A stretch of DNA of 32,730 bases, taken from positions 1 through 32,730 of the forward strand of contig JAGVLX010000088.1 of the NCBI GenBank assembly GCA_020054065.1, given 5' to 3'. The notes beneath the pieces were generated by a model, which was not told where the DNA came from, made no database searches, and was given only the letters and a program-made list of their open reading frames with translations. Of the stretch, positions 26,101 through 32,730 are shown one piece after another. The stretch's first letter is position 1. The number at the start of each line of letters is the position of its first letter. A program made the translations under genes and the position numbers. Origin of the DNA: Parachlamydiales bacterium. Lineage in GTDB: Bacteria; Chlamydiota; Chlamydiia; Chlamydiales; JAEYWL01.

Positions 26101-27428
26101 GAGACCTCTACCTTTTCGAGAATGTTATTTAAAGGGAATTTAAGGAAAAAAGTCGTGCCTTTGCCGACGATAGATTTGACTTCAATCATTCCATTGTGAG
26201 CTTGGACAACCCGATGGACTTCTGCCAATCCAAAGCCATGTCCGAGCGGTTTAGTGGTGAAGAAAGGGCGGAAGATTTTTTCCTGAAGCGATTCCGGAAT
26301 TCCTTCTCCAGCATCTGCTATGGCGATCACGACATAGCCTGCATCCTCTTTGGCAGAAATGACGATCTCCCCGCCGTCCGGCATGGCCTGCACCGCATTG
26401 ACGATGACATTTAAAAGCGCGGACTTAAGGAGCTGCGGATCCAATTTTGCCAGGACGCTGTTGGAAGGATAGTGTTCGCGGAAGGTGAATTTTTCTGAGA
26501 GGGAGGAGTCAAAACGGATATGCTGGATAATATGATGGACCGTATCCGCGATATTGATCGTGTGCAAATCTAAGGTGAGCGGGCGTACATAGTTCAAAAT
26601 ATTCGTCAGCAGCTTGTTCAAGTTATCGGTGCCTTGAACAATGTTGGCGGCCATATCTTGCAATTCAGGCTTGTCTTGCAAGTCGCGCATCAGGAGCGAA
26701 GCAAATCCTTTGATTCCCCCCAACGGGTTGCGGATCTCATGCGCAACCATGGCAGCCATTTCCCCTAAGACTTTCATCCGATCGTTCCGGTTGGCAACGG
26801 TCTGCAAGTTGTGAAGCTCAGTGACATCACGGATCAGCAAAATGAGCCCTTTCGTAAAGTCATGCACTGGGTTTAAATTGATCTCTTCCGTGTCGGTATT
26901 ACTCTTCAACACAAACTTCGTTTCCACTTCTAAGTCCCGGCTACGCCCTTTCTTATCTTTAGGCCAACTAAAATGGGAGTATTTAGGCGCGGCAGCTTGG
27001 CTCAGCGCCTGACGCATGGAAAATCCCAGCATGTCATCCGGAAACACATCCGAGAAGGTATCGAATAGGGCTTGGTTGCGCTCGACCCCTAAAAAAGTTT
27101 CAGCCGCTTGATTATAGGTGGTGATCATCCCATCCAATCCCACAAAAATCAACCCTTGCGACATGTTGGATAAGATATTTTCCAAATAATAGGTGGTGAC
27201 ATCTAACTCGGAGACTTTCAGTTTCAGCCTGACATTCGCTTGCTCCAATTCTTGGTTCACCGACTCAAATTGCTGTTTCAGCGAATGGTAGGCGGTCTCT
27301 AAACGCATGGTCTCATGCGTGAACAATTGGAACGCCTTGGAGAGCGCATCAATTTTTTCCTGAGTGGATCCGCTGGCGATCACTTTTTCAGTTGCCTTGC
27401 GTAGATTGGCCATAGGGTTTTTAACCAT
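26097..27428 (-). CDS. ctcB: Cytosolic PAS-domain sensor histidine kinase (CtcB/AtoS-type)
   Basis: Partner of the sigma-54 activator that follows. The N-terminus is a coiled coil (about 30-85), followed by a PAS domain (about 82-205, with NILSNMSQGLIFVGLDG). The H-box MAAMVAHEIRNPLGGIKGF has phosphoacceptor His230. The ATPase domain has N-box NVIVNAVQAMP, G1 DAGEGIP, F-box FRPFFTTK and G2 GHGFGLAEV. There is no transmembrane segment, so it senses an intracellular signal. The G2 box is slightly off the usual GTGLGL. The ATG has GGGAA about 6 nt upstream; it follows the FlgN-like gene after 14 bp. Confidence 0.93.
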   Translation of the reverse strand: MVKNPMANLRKATEKVIASGSTQEKIDALSKAFQLFTHETMRLETAYHSLKQQFESVNQELEQANVRLKLKVSELDVTTYYLENILSNMSQGLIFVGLDGMITTYNQAAETFLGVERNQALFDTFSDVFPDDMLGFSMRQALSQAAAPKYSHFSWPKDKKGRSRDLEVETKFVLKSNTDTEEINLNPVHDFTKGLILLIRDVTELHNLQTVANRNDRMKVLGEMAAMVAHEIRNPLGGIKGFASLLMRDLQDKPELQDMAANIVQGTDNLNKLLTNILNYVRPLTLDLHTINIADTVHHIIQHIRFDSSLSEKFTFREHYPSNSVLAKLDPQLLKSALLNVIVNAVQAMPDGGEIVISAKEDAGYVVIAIADAGEGIPESLQEKIFRPFFTTKPLGHGFGLAEVHRVVQAHNGMIEVKSIVGKGTTFFLKFPLNNILEKVEVS

Positions 27429-27442
27429 ATCTATTCCCAGGA

Positions 27443-27856
27443 TTAAGGTTCCGGATGTGCGGAAGGGCGTTGCGTCGATTTTATTGCTTCCATATACGCT
27501 TCCATCATTTGCTGGCTGCGCAAGTCTAACTGCAAGATCTCTTTAAGCAAGCGGTCAAGGTTGGAAAGTTCTTGCATTACCTTGATCGATTGCGGATCGG
27601 AGCGGTCTCGTTTGGCTTGCCAGTGCGATTTTAAAGGCTGGGCGGTTTTCTCAATTTCAGCGATGTACGAGAGTAAAGTCTTTTTTTTCTTCAGCAGCAG
27701 ATTGATTTCCCCCAAGGGTTCTTTCGAACCCAGCTTCTGGTTTTCTTGTTTGGTGACTTCCAAGATTGAAGAGTAGTATCCGGCTTGTTTCTTGAGGAGC
27801 TGATAAAGAACCTCCTCTTTGGTCATGGATAATAGGGGATTTGAGTTTTCAGCCAT
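27443..27856 (-). CDS. FlgN-like small helical protein at the head of the ctcBC operon
   Basis: 137 residues, wholly helical, with heptad-like leucines. The layout resembles FlgN-type secretion chaperones (LLKKQAGYYSSILEVTKQENQKL, then KKKTLLSYIAEIEK), though the match is by pattern only. It is followed 14 bp later by the sensor kinase and is probably cotranscribed with it. A small gene at this place also precedes atoS in C. trachomatis by memory. It could bind an export substrate or modulate the kinase. The ATG has AAGGAAA about 9 nt upstream. Confidence 0.6.
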   Translation of the reverse strand: MAENSNPLLSMTKEEVLYQLLKKQAGYYSSILEVTKQENQKLGSKEPLGEINLLLKKKKTLLSYIAEIEKTAQPLKSHWQAKRDRSDPQSIKVMQELSNLDRLLKEILQLDLRSQQMMEAYMEAIKSTQRPSAHPEP

Positions 27857-27959
27857 AAATCTGATTTCCTTATCAGAAGTATCAAATTAATAGTCCTTTA
27901 CATCCTTGATATTGTGCTTAGTAAATTTTTTAATCAATAGCTTTTACCGCGGCTTCAGG

Positions 27960-27988
27960 TTGCAAAAAAAGGAGTGCTCTGCCATAAT
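27960..27988 (+). promoter_or_regulatory. Candidate upstream promoter of rpsD
   Basis: TTGCAA (27960-27965) and CATAAT (27983-27988) are separated by 17 nt. It is one of two tandem sigma-70-like candidates in the 194-bp spacer between the divergent ctcBC operon and rpsD. Confidence 0.5.
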
Positions 27989-27994
27989 CACAGC

Positions 27995-28022
27995 TTGAAA
28001 TTGAAAAAATTAAGTGTAAAAT
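27995..28022 (+). promoter_or_regulatory. Candidate proximal promoter of rpsD
   Basis: TTGAAA (27995-28000) and TAAAAT (28017-28022) with 16-nt spacing. The expected transcript would start about 20 nt before the start codon, and AGGAG stands at 28041-28045, 5 nt before the ATG. Confidence 0.5.
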
Positions 28023-28050
28023 CATTATTTCCAAACTTTTAGGAGATTAA

Positions 28051-28671
28051 ATGGCTCGCTATATTGGCAACAGGAACCGCATCGCTCGTCGTTTCGGGGT
28101 AAATATTTTTGGTAGATCACGCAACCCGCTCGTGCACAAAGCAAACCCGCCTGGACAGCATGGGGCCCGTCGCCGTAAAAAGTCAGACTATGGGATGCAA
28201 CTTGATGAGAAGCAAAAACTTAAAGCAATTTATGGAATGCTCTCAGAAAAGCAATTAATCGGTTATTACAAAAAAGCACTCGGGATGAAAGGCACAACAG
28301 CGACTTTGTTTGCCCAATTGCTTGAATGCCGCTTGGATAATATCGTCTATCGTCTAAAGCTTGCGCCAACGATTTTTGCTGCACACCAGCTCGTGGCTCA
28401 CGGGCATGTTTTAGTAGACGGCAAAAAAGTGGACATCCGTTCGTTCCAAGTGCGCCCAGGCATGGTCGTTTCTTTGAAAGAGAAATCGCGCCAATCCAAA
28501 GTGATTAACGATTCGTTGGACAGCCCGACCCGTTCTGTTCCTGAATATCTTTCCTTAGAAAGAGATAAATATTCTGGCAAGATCGTGGCAATGCCAAGTC
28601 CTGAACAGATGCCATGGCCGATTGAACTGAACCTTCCTGAGATCTGCGACTTCTTGGCTCACACCACCTAA
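28051..28671 (+). CDS. rpsD: 30S ribosomal protein S4
   Basis: Primary 16S rRNA-binding protein of the small subunit. Its 206 residues start MARYIGNRNRIARRFG. The S4 RNA-binding domain is at about 90-155 (LLECRLDNIVYRLKLAPT, AHGHVLVDGKKVDIRSFQVRPG). The ending PEICDFLAHTT resembles other S4 proteins (typically EFYSR). The N-terminal zinc cysteines of some S4 forms are absent. It has a strong AGGAG site, two candidate promoters, and its own terminator. In C. trachomatis rpsD lies near nfo and murJ, as here. Confidence 0.97.
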   Translation: MARYIGNRNRIARRFGVNIFGRSRNPLVHKANPPGQHGARRRKKSDYGMQLDEKQKLKAIYGMLSEKQLIGYYKKALGMKGTTATLFAQLLECRLDNIVYRLKLAPTIFAAHQLVAHGHVLVDGKKVDIRSFQVRPGMVVSLKEKSRQSKVINDSLDSPTRSVPEYLSLERDKYSGKIVAMPSPEQMPWPIELNLPEICDFLAHTT

Positions 28672-28698
28672 TCTGCGTGTGACAGGATGAGAACACTA

Positions 28699-28726
28699 AA
28701 CGGCGATTAACTCGCCGTTTTTTTTT
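28699..28726 (+). terminator. Intrinsic terminator of rpsD
   Basis: Perfect 8-bp stem AACGGCGA/TCGCCGTT (28699-28706, 28712-28719) with a 5-nt loop and a run of nine T. It ends just before the next gene's ribosome-binding site. Confidence 0.93.
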
Positions 28727-28738
28727 ATAGGGAAAAAA

Positions 28739-29566
28739 TTGGAAACTGGCCTCAGATTTATTTATAACGGCACACGTTTGATAAACGCCCATACGAATCA
28801 TGGGTTGAATGGTTTTGGTTATAAAGTCTGGGGTCATGTCTTGAAGGCGTCACATAAAAATTCCCCTCTTGTAAAGGGATGGGCTATTCCTTTATTCCTA
28901 GGGACGCTTGTGAAGGAAGGGGTGCGGACTCCTTGCATCATCTTCGAAAAATTAGTCGTACTTGTTTATTCGATTTTTCAAAGCGTATTCCGGCGCAAAT
29001 CGGATGTGGAAAAGTTGGAAACGGTCAACACGATTTTGATAGGCGTGTTTTATCTGCCGGCTGTGCCGGTCATCGCCTTGGCAGAAGCGGTATTAGTGGC
29101 TGCCTCATTTGTGTTATTCCCCAAACAAACAGCTAAGGCGGCCCTAGCGAAGCAGGGGATGATTCAGGTTGTTTATCGCTTTACGTCGCACGAACACGAT
29201 CAGGATTGTTCCATTCGCAAGCGGTTTGCCAAAGGAGCCTACCGCCTATATCTCGACCGGTTGCATCTGTGTCGAAATATAGATAAGGTCGCTAAGATGA
29301 AACTGGAAGACATGGAAACGGAAGTGACAAAAAAATTTGAAAAATATCTAGCGTGGAATAAAGGCCGGCGCAGAGCGGCTACAGATCTTTCAGGCGGCGT
29401 GGAAACAGTTTCCAAGAAAATTGCGTCGACCCCCTTAAACGAAATTGATTCGTTAGATTTAGAGGTGGTCTCCCGTGTGGCTCCCTCAAAAGAGGAGCAA
29501 GGTAAAATTTTGGATATGTATTATGTGGCGTGGCTGAACCACAAAGATTATTTTTGTTTTAGATAA
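28739..29566 (+). CDS. Orphan membrane protein, unknown function
   Basis: 275 residues that I do not recognise. Hydrophobic stretches are visible at about 67-84 and 97-127, the second long enough for a tight helical hairpin. A basic, helical C-terminal half of about 150 residues follows. The start is a TTG with AGGGA about 7 nt upstream; no in-frame ATG occurs in the N-terminal half, so a non-ATG start is needed. It begins immediately after the rpsD terminator and may need its own promoter or readthrough. The close hydrophobic pair recalls chlamydial inclusion membrane proteins, but the flanks are not decisive. Confidence 0.6.
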   Translation: METGLRFIYNGTRLINAHTNHGLNGFGYKVWGHVLKASHKNSPLVKGWAIPLFLGTLVKEGVRTPCIIFEKLVVLVYSIFQSVFRRKSDVEKLETVNTILIGVFYLPAVPVIALAEAVLVAASFVLFPKQTAKAALAKQGMIQVVYRFTSHEHDQDCSIRKRFAKGAYRLYLDRLHLCRNIDKVAKMKLEDMETEVTKKFEKYLAWNKGRRRAATDLSGGVETVSKKIASTPLNEIDSLDLEVVSRVAPSKEEQGKILDMYYVAWLNHKDYFCFR

Positions 29567-29568
29567 GG

Positions 29569-29664
29569 CAGGACCAGGACACACACGACACACAGGACAA
29601 ACAGGACCAAGACACTTTTGTCCTGGTCTTGTATGTCCTGTGTGTCGTGTGTGTCCTGGTCCTG
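29569..29664. repeat. Nonamer-periodic inverted repeat, locus 7 (best preserved)
   Basis: The arms 29569-29613 and 29620-29664 are 45 bp with only three mismatches and a 6-nt loop. The left arm from 29578 reads GACACACAC, GACACACAG, GACAAACAG, GACCAAGAC in 9-nt phase. The right arm includes GTCCTGTGT, then GTCGTGTGT, then GTCCTG. It begins 2 bp after the upstream stop and lies 13 bp from the convergent murJ stop. No U-tract follows. Confidence 0.92.
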
Positions 29665-29677
29665 TGTCCTGTAAGGC

Positions 29678-31324
29678 CTATGCCTCTACAGCTTCTTCCT
29701 GTTTTAACACACGCACGCGCAATAAAAACGCCAGCGTGATGGTCACGCCAACAAACACGCCGCCTAATACCGTTAAGTACAAAAACTGATCCACTAGGGT
29801 GTGTGGGCGTGATTCGGCAACTCCGCGCCAAATTTGCCAGCAATAAATGTCACCGCGCCACGCATATTCGACTGCGACCGTCACTCCTGCAGCAAGCAGC
29901 GCAGCGGCTGTCACCTTCAGCGCTTCGGGCCAAAACAAGGATGGCTGCGTCGCATGCGTCTGCTTCGCTAGCCAGCGGCTCAGCAAAAAATAGTTCACAA
30001 AACTGCTTAAACTCGTAGCGGCCGCAACACTCGCTGCGCCAAGTCCTAAAAAGGCAATCATCACAGTATTCAACACGATGTTAACTGCCACCGCAATCAC
30101 CGAGGCAATGGTGGTGAACCTATAGTTCCCTTGTGCGTAAAATGCGGGTGCAACCAACAACACCTGCGTCATCGGAATCAATCCGATCGCATATCCCCAC
30201 AAGCAAAGGGTGGTTCCGGCAATCGCAGCATCATCGAAGTCGCCCCGACCATACAATCCGTTCACACAGCCCGGTCCAAGAATCAATAGGGCGATCGTCA
30301 AGGGTGCCATTAACGCATAGCTGCGGATCAACGATTCATCTAAGAAATAGTGAAACGATTTCCAGTCATGCTGCTTAGCAGCGCGGGAAAGCGGCGGCAA
30401 TAAGGCCCCCGCCAATGCAATCCCAAACAGCGCTAACGGAAGCTGCTGGATCCGGATGCTATACCACAAATAGGCTGGTCCTTCGCTGTCAGCCCACCGG
30501 GCAAACACCGCGTCAACGGCACTATTGATTTGGGACGCACCGACCCCAATGATCCCCAAAAACAAGGGAACTCCCAACTGTCTTAAATCGGGGGAAATTA
30601 GATTCAATTCCTTCCAGTGGAATCGGCCGATTCCTTTTTTGAGGATCGGCCAGGTAGCTGGCAAAGTGATCGCCCACTGGGCCAGGCAAGCAGCTACAAT
30701 TCCACCGGTCAACCAAGGCATCGCTTCTTCCGCAGTGTGTCCCCTTAGTGACCAAGCGGCTACGGTCCAAATCAGATTGAACGCTACGGGCGCTACACCT
30801 GCTAAGAAAAACTTTTGTTCACATTGGAGCAGCGCCGCATTTAATCCGTAAAGACATATAAATAAGAGTCCCGGCAGCATCAAAATGGTTAGGTTGATGA
30901 TCTCAAGGTTGCCCGCTGACAGGGTGAAGGCATGGGTAAGGCCCCACAAGCTAAACATGCTTAAAGGAATAAGGACCAGAAGGAAGAGGGTGACGGCCCC
31001 ATTGAGGTTCAAAAATAACCTAAACGCATCTTCCGGGTTCCGTTTCCGGACTTCTTCAAAATGGGGGATGAACGCGGTCTGCATGCACCCTTCCCCTAAA
31101 AGCCGTCTGAGGAGGTGGGAAAAGCGAAACGCGACCATAAATGCCGCCACAGCAGCCGACGTTCCAAACACAAACGCCATGACGACATCACGTAGAAGCC
31201 CAGTCAGGCGACTGATGAGGGTTCCGGTTAAAAACGATCCAGCGGATTTGAGGATCGAACGGTTAGAATCGTGCTGCATGCCCGGCAGCATAGTGGATAG
31301 CGGATTAGGCCGCAAGCACGCCAT
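29678..31324 (-). CDS. murJ: Lipid II flippase MurJ (MviN)
   Basis: Flips the peptidoglycan precursor lipid II across the inner membrane; in chlamydiae it serves septal peptidoglycan. The 548-residue polytopic protein starts its core with SAGSFLTGTLISRLTGLLRDVVMAFVFG. Near its N-terminus it has FSHLLRRLLGEGCMQTAFIPHF, a MurJ/MviN signature, followed by about 14 hydrophobic segments. The start is uncertain: the ATG at 31322-31324 gives a 15-residue leader before an in-frame ATG near 31279, which fits the usual N-terminus better; neither has a strong ribosome-binding site. It is divergent from nfo and convergent with the orphan membrane gene. Confidence 0.94.
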   Translation of the reverse strand: MACLRPNPLSTMLPGMQHDSNRSILKSAGSFLTGTLISRLTGLLRDVVMAFVFGTSAAVAAFMVAFRFSHLLRRLLGEGCMQTAFIPHFEEVRKRNPEDAFRLFLNLNGAVTLFLLVLIPLSMFSLWGLTHAFTLSAGNLEIINLTILMLPGLLFICLYGLNAALLQCEQKFFLAGVAPVAFNLIWTVAAWSLRGHTAEEAMPWLTGGIVAACLAQWAITLPATWPILKKGIGRFHWKELNLISPDLRQLGVPLFLGIIGVGASQINSAVDAVFARWADSEGPAYLWYSIRIQQLPLALFGIALAGALLPPLSRAAKQHDWKSFHYFLDESLIRSYALMAPLTIALLILGPGCVNGLYGRGDFDDAAIAGTTLCLWGYAIGLIPMTQVLLVAPAFYAQGNYRFTTIASVIAVAVNIVLNTVMIAFLGLGAASVAAATSLSSFVNYFLLSRWLAKQTHATQPSLFWPEALKVTAAALLAAGVTVAVEYAWRGDIYCWQIWRGVAESRPHTLVDQFLYLTVLGGVFVGVTITLAFLLRVRVLKQEEAVEA

Positions 31325-31382
31325 TTTGCTTTAAAATTACCCCCCTTCTTGTTAGACTTCTGAGCTAAAACCAGGAAAGATC

Positions 31383-32240
31383 ATGTCTGCTGAACTTCTG
31401 ATTGGTGCCCACACTTCGATTGGCGGCGGAGTTGAAAATGCGTTGTTGGAGGGCGCACAAATCGGCGCCACAACGATTCAAATGTTCACCGCTAACCAGA
31501 AGCGCTGGGAAGGAAAGCCGCTCACTCCTGAAGCCATTGAGTTATGGCAAAAGACCTTGAAAGAGACGCAGCTAAAAAAGGTGATGAGCCACGACAGCTA
31601 TTTGATCAATTTGGGATCGCCCGATCCTGCCATCCTTGCGAAAAGCCGCAAAGCGTTTCAAGAAGAATTGACCCGCTGCCAACAGCTAGACCTTGCATTC
31701 CTCAATTTTCACCCCGGTGCCGCCAAAGATTGTCCCGCCGAACACTGTTTGGACAAGATTGCCGAGAGCTTGTTGCAATTGGAAGAGCAAGCGCAGCAAG
31801 GCGAAACCACATTACTCCTGGAAACCACTGCGGGGCAAGGATCGTGCGTCGGGTGGAAATTTGAAGAGATTGGATACATCATCGACAAAGTGAAAAACCG
31901 GATTCCGATCGGTGTATGCATCGACACGTGTCATATCTTCGTCTCCGGCTACGACATTCGGACCAAGGAAGGGTGGGATAAAACGCTGCAAGAGTTCGAC
32001 CGCGTGATCGGATTGAATTACCTCCAAGCGTTTCACCTCAATGACTCGGTTAAAGGGCTGGGTTCGCGCGTGGACCGCCACCAACCGTTAGGAAAAGGGG
32101 AAATTGGACTCGAATGCTTCCGGGTCGTGATGACTCACCCGATATTGAGACCGATTCCAAAGTACTTGGAAACGCCCGGAGGACTCGACCTGTGGCGTGA
32201 AGAAATTAAACTCCTAAGACAATTCGCATCCCAAAAATAA
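31383..32240 (+). CDS. nfo: Endonuclease IV (AP endonuclease)
   Basis: Zinc-dependent enzyme that cuts DNA at abasic sites in base excision repair. Its 285 residues hold the expected metal-binding motifs in order: GAHTSIGGG, LNFHPG, LLLETTAGQG, CIDTCHIFVSGYD, FHLNDS, RHQPLGKGEIG and ETPGG. The ATG has AGGAAAG about 6 nt upstream. The 58-bp gap to murJ must hold both promoters. asnS starts 11 bp later and is probably cotranscribed. Confidence 0.96.
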   Translation: MSAELLIGAHTSIGGGVENALLEGAQIGATTIQMFTANQKRWEGKPLTPEAIELWQKTLKETQLKKVMSHDSYLINLGSPDPAILAKSRKAFQEELTRCQQLDLAFLNFHPGAAKDCPAEHCLDKIAESLLQLEEQAQQGETTLLLETTAGQGSCVGWKFEEIGYIIDKVKNRIPIGVCIDTCHIFVSGYDIRTKEGWDKTLQEFDRVIGLNYLQAFHLNDSVKGLGSRVDRHQPLGKGEIGLECFRVVMTHPILRPIPKYLETPGGLDLWREEIKLLRQFASQK

Positions 32241-32251
32241 ATCAGGATCTT

Positions 32252-32730
32252 ATGCGTTATAAAATTAAACAAATTAAATTCCCTAAGAAAGGCACCCCTT
32301 CGCTAGTCGGACAAGAGGTTACGATTAAAGGATGGGTGAAAACGACGCGCAACCAGAAAAGCTTTACCTTCATTGAAGTCAATGATGGCTCCACTCTGTC
32401 CAACTTACAGGTGATCGCGGATGTCGATCTGCCGAAATATGATCAATTGATGAGCCAGATGAATACCGGTACAGCTATCATCGTTGAAGGGACTGTGCAG
32501 CAAAGCCCCGGAGAAAACCAAGATGTCGAACTTAAAGCCAAATCGATTGAAGTGATCGGCACATGCGATCCCGAAGTGTATCCGCTGCAGAAAAAACGGC
32601 ACTCTTTTGAATTTTTACGCACGATTGCCCACTTGCGTCCGCGAACCAATACGATCGGCGCAGTGGCACGCGTTCGCAACTCGTTGGCGATTGCCACGCA
32701 TTTATTTTTCCAAAGCCGCGGATTTCTTTA
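32252..32730 (+). CDS. asnS: Asparaginyl-tRNA synthetase, 5' part (cut by window edge)
   Basis: Charges tRNA-Asn with asparagine. The 159 visible residues contain the N-terminal OB-fold anticodon-binding domain (VTIKGWVKTTRNQKSF, FIEVNDGSTLSNLQVI) and the start of the catalytic domain. That part has FLRTIAHLRPRTN and ARVRNSLAIATHLFFQSRGF. The LRPRTN pattern distinguishes AsnRS from AspRS. The ATG at 32252 has AGGA 4 nt upstream, somewhat close. Chlamydiaceae lack this enzyme and use GatCAB amidation, so its presence helps place the organism outside that family. The frame stays open to the last base. Confidence 0.93.
   Translation, partial: MRYKIKQIKFPKKGTPSLVGQEVTIKGWVKTTRNQKSFTFIEVNDGSTLSNLQVIADVDLPKYDQLMSQMNTGTAIIVEGTVQQSPGENQDVELKAKSIEVIGTCDPEVYPLQKKRHSFEFLRTIAHLRPRTNTIGAVARVRNSLAIATHLFFQSRGFL

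Noticed and set aside
29569..29664. Terminal inverted repeat of an insertion sequence or MITE
   Set aside because: The arms nearly touch with a 6-nt loop, there is no transposase, and I see no target-site duplication at the edges. A mobile origin is not excluded but is unsupported.

Overview
The window reads as a chromosomal segment of a member of the Chlamydiota outside the family Chlamydiaceae (Parachlamydiales-like, probably an endosymbiont of amoebae or other protists). Three things point there. First, gene neighbourhoods match, from memory, those of Chlamydia trachomatis: tig-clpP beside a SWIM/SNF2 helicase, mreB, GTP-type pckG and a LysM protein; recO, a DUF155 protein and yidD; a CtcB/CtcC-type two-component pair; and rpsD, murJ and nfo. 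Second, the response regulator lacks a DNA-binding domain, as in chlamydiae. Third, there is an asparaginyl-tRNA synthetase gene, which Chlamydiaceae lack, and a set of eukaryote-like effector candidates typical of environmental chlamydiae.

Layout: 1-2625 is a minus-strand unit (three tRNA-Gly genes, tig, clpP). 2626-3087 is a long divergent spacer with a minus-strand terminator and a periodic inverted repeat. 3088-10840 runs on the plus strand: SNF2 helicase, mreB, pckG, LysM membrane protein. 10927-16762 looks like an accessory island: a minus-strand U-box (E3 ubiquitin ligase-like) protein, then a plus-strand operon of three paralogues sharing a new N-terminal module, two of them carrying a Ser/Thr protein kinase domain. 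16759-18597 is a minus-strand housekeeping group (recO, tRNA-Leu, DUF155, yidD). 18648-24780 is plus strand: tRNA-Arg, long hibernation factor, an HsdR-N nuclease-fold protein, and two MptE-like/DUF115 proteins around a small basic protein. 24838-27856 is the minus-strand ctcBC operon with a FlgN-like first gene. 28051-29566 is rpsD and an orphan membrane protein. The end has murJ (minus), nfo (plus) and the start of asnS (plus, cut by the window edge).

Two signals stand out. One is the island of putative host-directed proteins: the U-box protein plus the paralogue trio with its shared N-terminal module and, in the two kinases, a shared pre-kinase module. The other is a family of at least seven intergenic inverted repeats whose arms are built of degenerate 9-bp units (such as GTCCTGTTT or GTCCATTTA) in strict 9-nt phase, six of them just downstream of stop codons. 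They are not ordinary terminators because they lack a U-tract, and they recur with different unit sequences but a similar internal order. All identifications come from reading translations and motifs without database searches.
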